NCBI GenBank assembly: GCA_947476425.1
Contig: CANJQJ010000005.1
Coordinates: 1 to 64,000 of the forward strand
Length of the DNA stretch: 64,000 nucleotides
Source: Sphingomonadaceae bacterium
GTDB taxonomy: Bacteria > Pseudomonadota > Alphaproteobacteria > Sphingomonadales > Sphingomonadaceae
Direction of reading: 5' to 3'
Part shown: piece by piece, positions 47,672 to 57,697 of the stretch
Position numbering within the stretch: position 1 is the stretch's first letter
Layout of the letters: every line of letters begins with the position of its first letter
Notes under the pieces: model-generated
Database searches by the model: none
Told to the model about the DNA's origin: nothing
What the model saw: only the letters and a program-made list of their open reading frames with translations
Program-made: the position numbers and the translations under genes

Positions 47672-49336
47672 TCAGTCGATCCGCGGAAGCGTTTCGAACT
47701 GATGGTATGGCGGCGGGCTCGACAGCGTCCACTCAAGCGTGGTCGCGCCTTCGCCCCAATAATTGCCTTCGACCTTCGGGCCGGCGAACATCGACCAGAA
47801 GACGTTGATGAAGAAGATCACCATGCCGACGGCCATCATGAAATAGCCATTGGTTGCGATGTGGTTCCAGTAGGCGAAGGCGTCCGGATAATCCGGGATA
47901 CGGCGCGGCATGCCCTCGAGGCCAAGGAAGTGCATCGGGAAGAACATGACGTTCACGCCGACGAAGAAGATCCAGAAATGCAGCTGGCCTAGGAGCTCGT
48001 TATACTGGCGACCGGTCATCTTGCCGAACCAGTAGTAGAAGCCCGCGAACAGCGAGAACACGGCGCCGAGCGACAACACATAGTGGAGGTGCGCGACGAC
48101 GTAATAGGTGTCCTGGACGACGTCATCGATGCCGCCGTTGGAGAGCACGACACCAGTCACGCCGCCAACGGTGAACATGAAGATGAAGCCCATCGCCCAC
48201 AGCATCGGGGTCTTGAAGGACAGCGAACCGCCCCACATCGTCGCGATCCACGAGAAGATCTTGATGCCGGTCGGCACCGCGATCACCATCGTCGCCGCGG
48301 TGAAGTACATCTTCGTGTTTACGCTCATGCCGGTGGTGTACATGTGGTGCGCCCACACGACGAAGCCGACCACGCCGATCGCGACCATCGCGTAGGCCAT
48401 GCCGAGATAGCCGAACACCGGCTTCTTGGAGAAGGTCGAGATCACCTGGCTGACGATGCCAAAGCCCGGCAGGATCATGATGTACACTTCGGGATGGCCG
48501 AAGAACCAGAACAGATGCTGGTAAAGCTCGGGATCGCCGCCGCCCGACGCATCGTAGAATGTCGTGCCGAAGTTACGATCGGTGAGCAGCATCGTGATCG
48601 CAGCGGCGAGGACCGGAAGCGCGAGAAGAAGCAGGAAGGCGGTGACCAGCACCGACCACACGAACAGCGGCATCTTGTGGAGGGTCATCCCCGGTGCGCG
48701 CATGTTGAAGATGGTGGTGATGAAATTGATCGCGCCGAGGATCGAGGAGGCGCCCGCAAGGTGGAGCGAGAGGATCGCCATGTCGACCGCAGGCCCAGGC
48801 GAACCGCTCGTCGAGAGCGGGGCATAGACCGTCCAGCCGGTGCCAGCGCCATTGCCGGTCCCGCCCGACACGAAGGTCGAGCCGAGCAGCAGCGTGAATG
48901 CCGGGATCATCAGCCAGAAGCTGACATTGTTCATGCGCGGGAACGCCATGTCGGGCGCGCCGATCATGATCGGGACGAACCAGTTGCCGAAGCCGCCGAT
49001 GATCGCGGGCATCACCATGAAGAACACCATGATCAGGCCGTGCGCGGTAATCAGCACGTTCCACATGTGGAGCGCGGTATCGAGATTGGTCGTGCCCGCC
49101 CAAAGCGGGAGATACTGGATGCCCGGCTCGGCGAGTTCGAGGCGCATGAGCCCCGAGATCGCGCCGCCGATGATCCCCGCGAAAATCGCGAAAATCAAAT
49201 AGAGGGTGCCGATGTCCTTGTGATTGGTGGACATGAACCAGCGTTGGAAGAACGCCGGCTTGTGATCCGCGTCATGATGATGCTCATGCGCGTGATCGCC
49301 TTGGAAATGAAGGGCGTTTGCGGTTGTATCGGTCAT
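47672..49336 (-). CDS. ctaD: Cytochrome c oxidase subunit I
   Basis: Catalytic subunit with heme a and the heme a3-CuB centre. The 554-residue, twelve-helix product shows [17 protein letters not shown], the D-channel glutamate region [26 protein letters not shown] and the heme ligand segment [15 protein letters not shown]. The last is usually AHFHYV; here a leucine stands between the two heme-ligand histidines. The N-terminus is His-rich ([11 protein letters not shown]). It lies 13 bases after coxB. Confidence 0.97.
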   Translation of the reverse strand: MTDTTANALHFQGDHAHEHHHDADHKPAFFQRWFMSTNHKDIGTLYLIFAIFAGIIGGAISGLMRLELAEPGIQYLPLWAGTTNLDTALHMWNVLITAHGLIMVFFMVMPAIIGGFGNWFVPIMIGAPDMAFPRMNNVSFWLMIPAFTLLLGSTFVSGGTGNGAGTGWTVYAPLSTSGSPGPAVDMAILSLHLAGASSILGAINFITTIFNMRAPGMTLHKMPLFVWSVLVTAFLLLLALPVLAAAITMLLTDRNFGTTFYDASGGGDPELYQHLFWFFGHPEVYIMILPGFGIVSQVISTFSKKPVFGYLGMAYAMVAIGVVGFVVWAHHMYTTGMSVNTKMYFTAATMVIAVPTGIKIFSWIATMWGGSLSFKTPMLWAMGFIFMFTVGGVTGVVLSNGGIDDVVQDTYYVVAHLHYVLSLGAVFSLFAGFYYWFGKMTGRQYNELLGQLHFWIFFVGVNVMFFPMHFLGLEGMPRRIPDYPDAFAYWNHIATNGYFMMAVGMVIFFINVFWSMFAGPKVEGNYWGEGATTLEWTLSSPPPYHQFETLPRID

Positions 49337-49349
49337 CGACTCTCAATCC

Positions 49350-50348
49350 TTACGACGCGGTCGCGGGCTTGGCAGTGGGTGCTGCTGGTGCGGCAGCGGC
49401 AGTCGCAGCCGGGGCAGGCTTTCCGGACATGGTGCCGCCCTTCGTCTTCACCCATTCAGCGAACCTGGCAGGTGGAACCACTTCGACCGCGATCGGCATG
49501 AAGCCGTGGCGCGCGCCGCAGAGTTCCGAGCACTGGCCGAAATAGACGCCGGTCTTGTTGGCCGGGACCTTGAACCAGGTCTCGTTGAGGCGGCCGGGGA
49601 CTGCGTCCATCTTGATCCAGAAGGCGGGGACCGCGAAGCTGTGGATGACGTCGTTCGAGGTCGTGATGATCTTCACCACTGCACCGGCCGGGACGACCAT
49701 GCGTTCATCGACCGCAAGCAGGCGGGGACCGTCGTCGTCGGTACGGGCGCGATCCTTGGGACCGACCTGATCCTTCTCCTTGAGAAGGTTCGAGACGACC
49801 TCGAAATCGCCATTGTCCGGATACTGATAGGTCCAGTACCACTGGTTTCCGATCACCTTGACGGTGAGATCGGCCTTGGGCGGATTGAACTGATGCGCCA
49901 GCAGTCGGATCGAAGGCACCGCGATCCCGACGAGGATCAGGACCGGAAGCAGCGTCCAGACGATCTCGATCAACGTGTTGTGCGAAGTCTTCGAGGGCAC
50001 CGGGTTCGCAGCGGCGCGGAAGCGCGCCATCACGAACAGGAGCAGCCCGAGCACGAACAGCGAGATCACCGTGATGAGCGGCAGCAGGATCTTGTTGTGC
50101 ATGAACTCGGCTTCGTTGCCGATGTCAGTCACCTGAGGCTGCGTTCCGAGCGCACCGGAAATCGGCTGGCCGATACCGGGGACCGGCACGGCGTGCTGGA
50201 AGCTGGACGCAGGCGCGTCCGCAGCAGCGGCGGGCACAGCGGCCGGAGCAGCACTGGCCGATACGGCCGCAGTTGGCGCGGTTTCCTGCGCGATGGCTGG
50301 CGCTGCGACAAGCGCCGCCGCCATCATGATCGTCTTCAATATCTTCAT
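49350..50348 (-). CDS. ctaC: Cytochrome c oxidase subunit II
   Basis: Carries the CuA centre that takes electrons from cytochrome c. The 332-residue product has a signal peptide (residues 1-20), an Ala/Pro-rich stretch, two helices (about 82-105 and 130-150) and the CuA domain with GQCSELCGARHGFM ligands. The C-terminus is Ala/Pro-rich with no heme-binding CxxCH, so this is an aa3-type, not caa3-type, subunit II. It heads the long oxidase run and has a strong promoter about 70 bases upstream. Confidence 0.97.
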   Translation of the reverse strand: MKILKTIMMAAALVAAPAIAQETAPTAAVSASAAPAAVPAAAADAPASSFQHAVPVPGIGQPISGALGTQPQVTDIGNEAEFMHNKILLPLITVISLFVLGLLLFVMARFRAAANPVPSKTSHNTLIEIVWTLLPVLILVGIAVPSIRLLAHQFNPPKADLTVKVIGNQWYWTYQYPDNGDFEVVSNLLKEKDQVGPKDRARTDDDGPRLLAVDERMVVPAGAVVKIITTSNDVIHSFAVPAFWIKMDAVPGRLNETWFKVPANKTGVYFGQCSELCGARHGFMPIAVEVVPPARFAEWVKTKGGTMSGKPAPAATAAAAPAAPTAKPATAS

Positions 50349-50421
50349 CTCACCCCCAGTAGCATCCTCAAGCCAGCACGCTGGCTATCGGATCAGGCGT
50401 CAATATGTACATTCCGGGCGC

Positions 50422-50450
50422 CTTATAGGCGGCGCTTAAGCCGGTCTCAA
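50422..50450 (-). promoter_or_regulatory. Predicted promoter of the cytochrome oxidase run
   Basis: On the minus strand TTGAGA (50445-50450) and TATAAG (50422-50427) are exactly 17 bases apart, the best sigma-70-type match in the window. It leaves a leader of about 65 bases before coxB. Confidence 0.6.
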
Positions 50451-50549
50451 GCAAAGACGCAATTGAAAAAACGGATGGTTGCGACCAGACGGGCCCGGCC
50501 TTATTGCGACTTGCCTGCGTGACGACGCAAAATCCGGAGCGAAGCGATA

Positions 50550-51134
50550 ATGACCGAACTGGAAGTGCTGGCGGAATTTCAAGCTGCTGAGGCGCTGCTC
50601 GACGGCCATTTCATCCTTTCGTCGGGATTGCGCAGCGCGCGCTATCTACAGTGTGCACGCGTGCTGATGGATCCGAGCAGGGCGAGCCGACTCGCCGAGG
50701 CAATCGCGGTAATGATCCCCCGGGAGCTTCGCGAATCGATCCAGGCGGTGGTTTCGCCAGCGATGGGCGGGATCATCATCGGCCACGAGATGGGCCGCGC
50801 GCTTGGCGTCGAGGCAATGTTCGTCGAACGGCCGGACGGCGTATTCCATCTTCGACGCGGGTTCGCGCTGGCGCCGGGCGCGCGAGTCCTGATGGTCGAG
50901 GATGTCGTCACGACTGGGCTGTCGTCGCGCGAGGCGATCAAGGCGATCGAGGAAGCGGGCGGCACGGTTGTCGCCGCTGCCGCTCTGGTCGATCGTTCCA
51001 ACGGCAGCGCCGATCTCGGCGTGCCCTTCTTTCCGCTGATCAAGCTCTCGATCCCGAGCTACAACCCCGATGCGCTTCCCCCCGAGCTTGCGGCGATCCC
51101 CGCGATAAAGCCGGGCAGCCGGGCCAAGCCCTGA
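50550..51134 (+). CDS. pyrE: Orotate phosphoribosyltransferase
   Basis: Makes orotidine monophosphate from orotate and PRPP in pyrimidine synthesis. The 194-residue product has the PRPP-binding motif [18 protein letters not shown] and the conserved [15 protein letters not shown] start. CCGGAGCG precedes the ATG. It opens a plus-strand run and its stop shares one base with the pdxJ start. Confidence 0.96.
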   Translation: MTELEVLAEFQAAEALLDGHFILSSGLRSARYLQCARVLMDPSRASRLAEAIAVMIPRELRESIQAVVSPAMGGIIIGHEMGRALGVEAMFVERPDGVFHLRRGFALAPGARVLMVEDVVTTGLSSREAIKAIEEAGGTVVAAAALVDRSNGSADLGVPFFPLIKLSIPSYNPDALPPELAAIPAIKPGSRAKP

Positions 51135-51877
51135 TGATCCCGCCATCGCACCCCAACCCGCTGCGCCTGGGCGTCAACATCGACCATGTCGCGACGATCC
51201 GTAATGCGCGCGGCGGACCGCATCCCGATCCGGTGCGCGCAGCGCTCAACGCCGTAGCCGCGGGCGCCGACGGCATCACCGCGCACCTTCGCGAGGATCG
51301 GCGACATATCTCGGACGAGGATATCGCCCGGCTGATGGGCGCTATAACGCTGCCGTTGAATCTCGAAATGGCAGCCACGCCCGAGATGGTGGCGATTGCA
51401 TTGCGCACTCGCCCGCACGCGGCCTGCATCGTGCCCGAGCGTCGCAAGGAGCGTACCACCGAAGGCGGGCTCGACGCGGCGGGGCAGTTCAAGCAGCTTT
51501 CCCCAATGGTCGAAGCCCTGAGCGCGGCCAGCATCCGGGTCAGCTTGTTCATCGAAGCCGATCCGCGCCAGATCGAAGCCGCCATCCGGCTCAAGGCGCC
51601 GGTCGTCGAGTTTCACACGGGCGCTTATGCCAATGCCCAGGGCGCTGCACGCGCCGTGGAACTCAGGCGAATCGCCGATGGCGCGGCGCTGGCTGCGCGC
51701 AACGGCATAGAACCGCATGCGGGCCATGGCCTTAACTACGACAATGTCGCCGCAATTGCTGCGATACCCCAGATCCGCGAACTCAATATTGGGCACTTCC
51801 TGGTTGGCGAGGCATTGTTCATCGGGCTTGATGCCAGCATCCGCCACATGCGCACGATCATGGATGCCGCCCGATGA
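51134..51877 (+). CDS. pdxJ: Pyridoxine 5'-phosphate synthase
   Basis: TIM-barrel enzyme that joins 1-deoxyxylulose 5-phosphate with 3-amino-1-hydroxyacetone phosphate to make pyridoxine phosphate, feeding PLP enzymes such as threonine synthase. The 247-residue product has [31 protein letters not shown], and [11 protein letters not shown] for phosphate binding. The start is the ATG at 51134 overlapping the pyrE stop. acpS follows after ten bases, an order widely conserved. Confidence 0.97.
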   Translation: MIPPSHPNPLRLGVNIDHVATIRNARGGPHPDPVRAALNAVAAGADGITAHLREDRRHISDEDIARLMGAITLPLNLEMAATPEMVAIALRTRPHAACIVPERRKERTTEGGLDAAGQFKQLSPMVEALSAASIRVSLFIEADPRQIEAAIRLKAPVVEFHTGAYANAQGAARAVELRRIADGAALAARNGIEPHAGHGLNYDNVAAIAAIPQIRELNIGHFLVGEALFIGLDASIRHMRTIMDAAR

Positions 51878-51887
51878 GGAGGGCGCG

Positions 51888-52289
51888 GTGATCCTCGGGC
51901 TCGGTTTCGACCTGTGCAACATCGAGCGCATCCAGCAATCGCTCGATCGCTTCGGCGAGCGCTTCATTACGCGCGTATTCACCGATGTCGAACGCGCCAA
52001 GGCCGAGCGCCGGACGATAACTCGCGCCGCGACCTACGCCAAGCGCTTTGCCGCGAAGGAAGCATTTTCGAAGGCGGTTGGCACCGGATTCCGCAATGGT
52101 GTGTTCATGCACGATATAGGAGTCGTCAACCTGCCGTCAGGTGCGCCGACGCTCGCATTGACCGGAGGGGCCCGCGCAAGGCTTGACGCGATTACCCCAC
52201 CCGGCCACGCGGTAGACGTTCACCTGACATTGACCGACGATCATCCCTGGGCGCAGGCGTTCGTCATTCTCTATGCGCGCCCGGTTTGA
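51888..52289 (+). CDS. acpS: Holo-[acyl-carrier-protein] synthase
   Basis: Transfers 4'-phosphopantetheine from CoA to apo-ACP, which fatty-acid synthesis needs. The 133-residue product has the Mg-binding [14 protein letters not shown] (Asp8) and [15 protein letters not shown] motifs. The start is GTG at 51888 with GAGGAGGG just upstream. lepB follows after 12 bases. Confidence 0.96.
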   Translation: MILGLGFDLCNIERIQQSLDRFGERFITRVFTDVERAKAERRTITRAATYAKRFAAKEAFSKAVGTGFRNGVFMHDIGVVNLPSGAPTLALTGGARARLDAITPPGHAVDVHLTLTDDHPWAQAFVILYARPV

Positions 52290-52301
52290 GAAGGAAGTTG
52301 C

Positions 52302-53192
52302 GTGAGCGATCACAGCACCGATACGACTGCTGAGAAGAATGCCCCGAAAGCGGGACCGGACAACAAGCCCGCGTCGAAGGAGAGCACCGACTGGTGGGCC
52401 GAGGCCAAGGGAATCTTCTGGCTTGTCCTTGCCGTGCTCGCATTTCACAGCTTCGTCGCCAAGCCCTTCTACATCCCCTCTGAATCTATGATGCCGACCT
52501 TGCTGAAGGGCGATCGGCTAGTCGTGACCAAATATCCCTATGGCTGGTCCTATATCTCGCCGAGCTTCCACATATTTCCGTTCATCCAGGGCAGGTTGCT
52601 GGGACGCATGCCGGAGCGCGGCGACGTCGTGATCGTGACGCCAAAGCATGAGAGCTCGGACTATATCAAGCGCGTAATCGGGCTGCCGGGGGATCGGATC
52701 GAGGTGCGCGGCGGCACCGTGATCCTCAACGGCGTTCCCGTGAAGCGCGAATTCAAGCCGCCGATCATGATCCCCGTCGATGCCAATGTCCCGTGCGACG
52801 AAGAGCGACTGCCGGGTCGACGCTTCACCGCGCCCGACGGCTCGCTCTATTGCGCGCTGCCACTGGTGCGCGAGACCTTGCCCAACGGAGTCACCTTCAA
52901 CACGATCGACCTTGGCGAATTCCCGCAGGTCGACGAGATGGAAGCGATCACGATCCCGGCGGGCCAAGTCTTCCTGATGGGCGACAATCGCGATCAATCC
53001 GCCGACAGTCGCGTTCCGGCGGCGCTCAACGGTCTCGACGGTCCGGTGCCGTATGAAAACCTGGGTGGCCGCGCTGAATTCATCACCTTCTCGCTCGATG
53101 GTTCGTCCGAGATCTGGAACCCGATCAGCTGGTTTACCGCGCTGCGCGGCGGTCGCGCCGGACTGAGCCTGCGTCCGGACCACGCGAAATGA
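52302..53192 (+). CDS. lepB: Signal peptidase I
   Basis: Inner-membrane peptidase that removes signal peptides of exported proteins. The 296-residue product has one membrane helix (about 36-52), the catalytic serine in IPSESMMPTL (Ser62) and the catalytic lysine in YIKRVIGLPGD (Lys123), then GDNRDQSADSR near the end. The start is GTG with AAGGAAG upstream. Its stop overlaps the AI-2E gene. In many relatives rnc and era follow; here they do not. Confidence 0.96.
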   Translation: MSDHSTDTTAEKNAPKAGPDNKPASKESTDWWAEAKGIFWLVLAVLAFHSFVAKPFYIPSESMMPTLLKGDRLVVTKYPYGWSYISPSFHIFPFIQGRLLGRMPERGDVVIVTPKHESSDYIKRVIGLPGDRIEVRGGTVILNGVPVKREFKPPIMIPVDANVPCDEERLPGRRFTAPDGSLYCALPLVRETLPNGVTFNTIDLGEFPQVDEMEAITIPAGQVFLMGDNRDQSADSRVPAALNGLDGPVPYENLGGRAEFITFSLDGSSEIWNPISWFTALRGGRAGLSLRPDHAK

Positions 53193-54247
53193 ACGAGAAG
53201 CGGGCCAGGCACCAAAGTGAAGCGCCTGGCCCATCGGATTTCAGCGACCCGCTGATCCGCCGCGAACTGGCCCGCGCTGCGGTCTGGATCGGCCTCGCAT
53301 TGGCCGTCGCGCTGATCGCATTGCTCGCCCAGCCGCTGCTCCTGATCTTGGGCGGGATCGTGTTCGCGTCGATGCTGGATGGCGGCGCGCGCCTGCTCGG
53401 CAAGGTCATGCCGATCGGGCGCGGATGGCGACTGGCGCTGGTTTGCGTGCTCGCGCTCGCCTTTCTTTTATGGACCTTGTTCCTGGCTGGATCCCAGCTT
53501 GCCGACCAGGCTGAAAATCTCAAGACAGTCGTCTCTGCCCAGATCACGCATATTCTCGGTTGGGCGACCCACATGGGTTTCGCCAAGGCCAATGCGGCCA
53601 GTGAACTCAACCGCCAGCTGATGGGCTCAATCGGCCAGGTGACCTCAGCGCTTGGCACTGCGGCGGGGGCGATCTCGAGCATCGCCCTGATCGTCGTGCT
53701 CGGCATCTTCATCGCGATCGACCCGCGTCTCTACGAGCGCGGAGTCGCCTGGATGCTGCCACTCGAACAGCGTGACAATTTCTACCGGACCACCGAGCGC
53801 ATGGCTTATACGATGCGGCGGCTCATGGCCGGGCGGCTGGTCGGCATGGGCGTCGAGGGTGTCGGCATGTGGATATTGCTGACGCTGGCGGGCGTGCCGA
53901 TGGCTGGCCTGCTCGGCGTGCTTACCGGGCTGCTGGCGTTCCTGCCCAACATCGGCGCGATCGTTTCCGGCATCCTGATCGTGCTCGTGGGCTTCTCGGC
54001 CGGGGTGCATACCGGCTTCTGGGCGATCGCCGCCTATTTCATCGTGCAGACCGTGGACGGCTATCTGATCGTACCGATGGTCGCCAAGCGCTCGGTCGAT
54101 CTCGCCCCGGCCCTCGTCCTTTCGGCGCAGCTGCTGTTTGGCGCTCTATTCGGAATATTGGGGCTCACTTTCGCCGATCCGATCGTCGCGATGCTCAAGA
54201 TATTTCTTGAGCGCCGGGCAGAGACCGGGGCCGAAACCGTCAACTGA
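53189..54247 (+). CDS. AI-2E-family transporter (PerM-like)
   Basis: A 352-residue inner-membrane protein of the AI-2E family with about eight helices and the conserved C-terminal block GVPMAGLLGVLTGLLAFLPN and DGYLIVPMVAKRSVDLAPAL. Members have been linked to autoinducer-2 export or, in other branches, to sodium/proton antiport; the true substrate here is unknown. It overlaps lepB by four bases. Confidence 0.92.
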   Translation: MNEKRARHQSEAPGPSDFSDPLIRRELARAAVWIGLALAVALIALLAQPLLLILGGIVFASMLDGGARLLGKVMPIGRGWRLALVCVLALAFLLWTLFLAGSQLADQAENLKTVVSAQITHILGWATHMGFAKANAASELNRQLMGSIGQVTSALGTAAGAISSIALIVVLGIFIAIDPRLYERGVAWMLPLEQRDNFYRTTERMAYTMRRLMAGRLVGMGVEGVGMWILLTLAGVPMAGLLGVLTGLLAFLPNIGAIVSGILIVLVGFSAGVHTGFWAIAAYFIVQTVDGYLIVPMVAKRSVDLAPALVLSAQLLFGALFGILGLTFADPIVAMLKIFLERRAETGAETVN

Positions 54248-54293
54248 CTCACAAGGCTGGCGCAGGCCGCCATGCTCCCCTATCTAGGCGCCC

Positions 54294-54611
54294 ATGCTTC
54301 CCCGTCCATCCTCCCCGGCCGCCGCATGGCGTGATCTCAAGACGTTTCTCGGCGAGCGGGGGCGTTATAAATATGTGATCGGGCTGATCTCGATCGCGAT
54401 GCCCGCGCTGATCGTCACTGCCTTCTACTTCGACGCCAATATCAAGCCGTCGATCCGGATCATCTATGTCCAGCAATGGCCTGCAAACCGCACCATCGAG
54501 CAGATCAAGGCCGACCAGAAGATCGACCAGGCGAAGCGTGATGCCGCCGCGGCCGAACGCAAGAGAGAATATAAGGCGCTGGCCGACCGGCTCGGCATAG
54601 ACACGAAATGA
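54294..54611 (+). CDS. Conserved hypothetical single-helix membrane protein
   Basis: A 105-residue protein with a basic N-terminus (WRDLKTFLGERGRYKYV), one hydrophobic helix (about 28-46) and a long charged helix from residue 65. I know similar genes beside ribD in sphingomonads but no function. Its stop overlaps ribD (ATGA), so translation of ribD probably depends on it. TATCTA lies seven bases before its ATG, a weak hint of a leaderless start. Confidence 0.8.
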   Translation: MLPRPSSPAAAWRDLKTFLGERGRYKYVIGLISIAMPALIVTAFYFDANIKPSIRIIYVQQWPANRTIEQIKADQKIDQAKRDAAAAERKREYKALADRLGIDTK

Positions 54612-55579
54612 GCGATGCGCGCTGGATGGGCGCCGCCTTGACCCTCGCCGCTCGCGGGCGCGGGCGGACTGCCCCCAACCCCGCGGTCGGCTGCGTGATC
54701 GTCACCGATGGCAAGGTGGTCGGACGTGGCTGGACTCAGCCTGGAGGCCGGCCGCATGCCGAGGCGATGGCGCTCACCCAGGCGGGCGTTCATGCCAAGG
54801 GCGCGACGATCTATGTGACGCTAGAACCTTGCGCGCATCGCAGCCAACGCGGCCCGGCCTGTGCCGACCTGCTCGTTGCGGCCAACCCCGCCCGGGTCGT
54901 GGTTGCCGCGATCGATCCCGACCCGCGCACCAATGGCGCCGGCATCGCGCGGATCGAAGCTGCTGGCATCGCCGTCGTCACCGGCGTTCGCGCCACCGAG
55001 GCAAAAGACTCGATGGCTGGCTTCATCTCGCGCCAACGCATGGGGCGGCCGCACATCACGCTGAAGCTGGCATTGTCGCTGGACGGCAAGATCGCGCTGC
55101 CGGATGGCACCAGCCGCTGGATTACCGGTCCGGAAGCGCGTGCGCATGCGCATCTCGAACGCTCGCGCTGCGACCTGATCGTGGTCGGGCGCGGTACGCT
55201 CGATGCCGACGCACCCTTGCTCGACGTGCGACTGCCCGGGCTGGAGGATCGCTCCCCGCAACGCGCGCTGCTGACGCATGGCGATGCGCCCGCCGGATGG
55301 GTGGCGCTCGCCGCGCCGCAAGACGTCGCCAAGCTCGGCGCCGTCGACGATGTGCTGGTCGAAGGTGGCTCCGGCGCAGCTGCGGCATTCCTCGCTGCCG
55401 ATCTCGTCGACAGGCTGATAATCTACCGAGCGCCGATCCTGATCGGCGCTGGACGCGATGCCATCGGGGATCTTGGCCTCGCCGATCTCGCCTCGGCTCA
55501 TGGCCGCTGGAAAAACATCGACACGCGCCCGCTTGGCAGCGACCGGATCGATGTCTACCAGCGAATCCGGGGAGAGTGA
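54608..55579 (+). CDS. ribD: Bifunctional riboflavin deaminase/reductase
   Basis: Carries out the second and third steps of riboflavin synthesis: deamination of the pyrimidine and reduction of the ribosyl side chain. The 323-residue product has the zinc-dependent deaminase domain (His50, Glu52 in HAEAMAL; Cys75 and Cys85 in PCAHRSQRGPACADLL) and a C-terminal reductase domain (IALPDGTSRWITG, LVEGGSGAAAAF). No FMN riboswitch is present upstream. ribE follows after one base. Confidence 0.96.
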   Translation: MSDARWMGAALTLAARGRGRTAPNPAVGCVIVTDGKVVGRGWTQPGGRPHAEAMALTQAGVHAKGATIYVTLEPCAHRSQRGPACADLLVAANPARVVVAAIDPDPRTNGAGIARIEAAGIAVVTGVRATEAKDSMAGFISRQRMGRPHITLKLALSLDGKIALPDGTSRWITGPEARAHAHLERSRCDLIVVGRGTLDADAPLLDVRLPGLEDRSPQRALLTHGDAPAGWVALAAPQDVAKLGAVDDVLVEGGSGAAAAFLAADLVDRLIIYRAPILIGAGRDAIGDLGLADLASAHGRWKNIDTRPLGSDRIDVYQRIRGE

Positions 55580-55580
55580 C

Positions 55581-56189
55581 ATGTTCACCGGAATCATTAC
55601 CGATGTCGGCACGATCGACGCTGTCGAGCAGCGCGGCGATCTGCGCGTTCGCATCAATTGTCGATACGACATGGACAGCGTCGATCTCGGCGCGTCGATC
55701 GCCTGTTCAGGCGTCTGCCTCACCGTCGTCCAGAAGGGGCCGAACTGGTTTGCCGTCGATGTCTCGGGCGAATCGGTCGCACGCACGGCGCCTGGCCGCT
55801 GGACGCCGGGCACCCGCCTCAATCTCGAACGCGCACTCAAGATCGGAGACGAGCTCGGCGGCCATATCGTCACCGGCCATGTCGATGGCGTCGCGACGAT
55901 CACCGCGATCGAGCCGGTCGGCGATTCGCGCCGGGTATCAATCACTGCGCCTGCGGCACTCGCGCCCCATGTCGCGCCGAAGGGATCGATCGCGCTCGAT
56001 GGCGTCTCGCTGACCGTCAACGACGTTATCGACAATGCCGATCGCAGCGTAACCTTCACGATCAATCTCATCCCCCACACGGCAGCGAATACCAGTTTCG
56101 ACATGTTGGCGATCGGCCAACCCATCCATGTCGAGATCGACGTACTCGCCCGCTATCTCTCGCGCATGGAACAGGTTCGTCATGGCTGA
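55581..56189 (+). CDS. ribE: Riboflavin synthase, alpha subunit type
   Basis: Dismutates two 6,7-dimethyl-8-ribityllumazine to riboflavin, the last step of the pathway. The 202-residue product is two lumazine-binding repeats, the first starting MFTGIITDVGTI and the second GGHIVTGHVDGVA. It overlaps ribB by eight bases. GGGGAGAG precedes the ATG at 55581. Confidence 0.96.
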   Translation: MFTGIITDVGTIDAVEQRGDLRVRINCRYDMDSVDLGASIACSGVCLTVVQKGPNWFAVDVSGESVARTAPGRWTPGTRLNLERALKIGDELGGHIVTGHVDGVATITAIEPVGDSRRVSITAPAALAPHVAPKGSIALDGVSLTVNDVIDNADRSVTFTINLIPHTAANTSFDMLAIGQPIHVEIDVLARYLSRMEQVRHG

Positions 56190-57276
56190 TTCTTCTTTTC
56201 TGTCCTCGCCCGAGGAGATCATCAACGAGGCCCGCAACGGCCGAATGTTCATCCTCGTCGACGACGAGGATCGCGAGAATGAGGGCGATCTCGTCATCCC
56301 CGCGCAGATGGCGACCCCAGATGCGATCAACTTCATGGCGACCCACGGCCGTGGCCTGGTCTGCCTCGCGATGACCAAGACGCGATGCGAGCAACTCGGC
56401 CTGTCGCCGATGAGCCGCAACAACGGCACCCAGTACGAAACCGCCTTCACCGTCTCGATCGAGGCGCGCGACGGCGTGACCACCGGCATTTCGGCAGCGG
56501 ATCGCGCACGCACCATCTCGGTCGCAATCGATGCGTCGAAGAGCGCCGACGAAATCGTCACCCCCGGGCATGTCTTCCCGCTGATGGCGCGAGACGGCGG
56601 CGTGCTGATCCGCGCCGGCCATACCGAAGCGGCGGTCGATGTCTCGCGGCTGGCGGGCCTCAATCCTTCCGGCGTGATCTGCGAGATCATGAAGGACGAC
56701 GGCACGATGGCGCGGATGGACGATCTCATCGCCTTCGCTCAGCTCCACAATCTCAAGATTGGCACGATCCGCGACCTGATCGCCTATCGCCGCCGCAACG
56801 ACCATCTCGTCGAACGTAAGACGAAGACGCCGTTCCTGTCCGATTACGGCGGCGACTGGATGGTGATGGTCTATCGCAACAAGATCGACGGCGCCGAATC
56901 GATGGTGCTCCAGAAGGGCAAGGTCATTCCGGGCAAGCCGACGCTGGTGCGTATGCACAGCATCTCGATGTTCGCCGACATGCTTGGCCAGCCCGGGCCG
57001 CGCAAGCGGCTGCTCCAGCGTTCAATGGAAGCGATCGGCAAGGAAGGCGCTGGCGTAATCGTCGTGCTGTCGTCGACCCAGACTAACGAACTGGCGCGAT
57101 TGCTCAGCCCCCAGCCGGGCGAAATGGACATTCGCAGCTACGGCGTCGGTGCGCAGATCCTGTCCGATCTCGGCATTCACGACATGATCCTGCTCACCAA
57201 CACGACGCATACGCTGGTCGCGCTCGAAGGCTATGGCCTGTCGATCGCCGGCGAACGCCCGATCGAGGAAGAATGA
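56182..57276 (+). CDS. ribB: 3,4-dihydroxy-2-butanone 4-phosphate synthase with degenerate GTP cyclohydrolase II domain (RibBX)
   Basis: The N-terminal domain (residues ~8-205) is a complete RibB with [16 protein letters not shown] and [10 protein letters not shown], making the four-carbon unit of riboflavin. The C-terminal part resembles GTP cyclohydrolase II, keeping [13 protein letters not shown], but has no cysteines at all, so the zinc site required for catalysis is missing. Such RibBX hybrids are known in proteobacteria; a genuine RibA must be encoded elsewhere. The ATG at 56182 overlaps ribE. Confidence 0.93.
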   Translation: MADSSFLSSPEEIINEARNGRMFILVDDEDRENEGDLVIPAQMATPDAINFMATHGRGLVCLAMTKTRCEQLGLSPMSRNNGTQYETAFTVSIEARDGVTTGISAADRARTISVAIDASKSADEIVTPGHVFPLMARDGGVLIRAGHTEAAVDVSRLAGLNPSGVICEIMKDDGTMARMDDLIAFAQLHNLKIGTIRDLIAYRRRNDHLVERKTKTPFLSDYGGDWMVMVYRNKIDGAESMVLQKGKVIPGKPTLVRMHSISMFADMLGQPGPRKRLLQRSMEAIGKEGAGVIVVLSSTQTNELARLLSPQPGEMDIRSYGVGAQILSDLGIHDMILLTNTTHTLVALEGYGLSIAGERPIEEE

Positions 57277-57277
57277 T

Positions 57278-57697
57278 ATGGCACGTATCCTGATCGTGGA
57301 GGCGCGCTTCTACGAACATCTCAACGACCTGCTGCTCGAAGGCGCACGCGCTGCGCTCGAGGATGCCGGGCATAACCACGAGACGATCACGGTTCCCGGC
57401 GCGCTCGAAATTCCCGGCGCGGTGGCGCTCGCCGCCGAAACCGGCCGCTACGATGCCTTCGTTGCGATCGGCGTGGTGATCCGGGGGGAGACCTATCACT
57501 TCGAGATCGTCTCCGGCGAAAGCGCGCGCGGGCTGATGGCGCTAGCACTCGACGGGATCGCAATCGGCAACGGCATCCTGACTGTCGAGAACGAAGCCCA
57601 GGCACTCACCCGCGCCAAGCCGAGCGAGAAGGACAAGGGCGGCGAGGCGGCCAAGGCCGCGATTGCGATGCTCGATCTCAAGCAGCGCTTCGCCTGA
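57278..57697 (+). CDS. ribH: 6,7-dimethyl-8-ribityllumazine synthase
   Basis: Condenses the RibB product with the pyrimidine from RibD to form lumazine, the RibE substrate. The 139-residue product shows [18 protein letters not shown] and [18 protein letters not shown]. The ATG at 57278 lies one base after the ribB stop; its own stop shares a base with the next start, so the entire rib set is compact. Confidence 0.96.
   Translation: MARILIVEARFYEHLNDLLLEGARAALEDAGHNHETITVPGALEIPGAVALAAETGRYDAFVAIGVVIRGETYHFEIVSGESARGLMALALDGIAIGNGILTVENEAQALTRAKPSEKDKGGEAAKAAIAMLDLKQRFA

Noticed and set aside
48083-49501. 472-codon His/Asp/Arg-rich frame opposite coxA
   Set aside because: Composition is that of the complementary strand of membrane-protein codons; the opposite strand is cytochrome oxidase subunit I.
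54240-54610. Possible FMN riboswitch before ribD
   Set aside because: ribD overlaps the preceding gene by four bases and no RFN-type sequence is seen in the gap before that gene.
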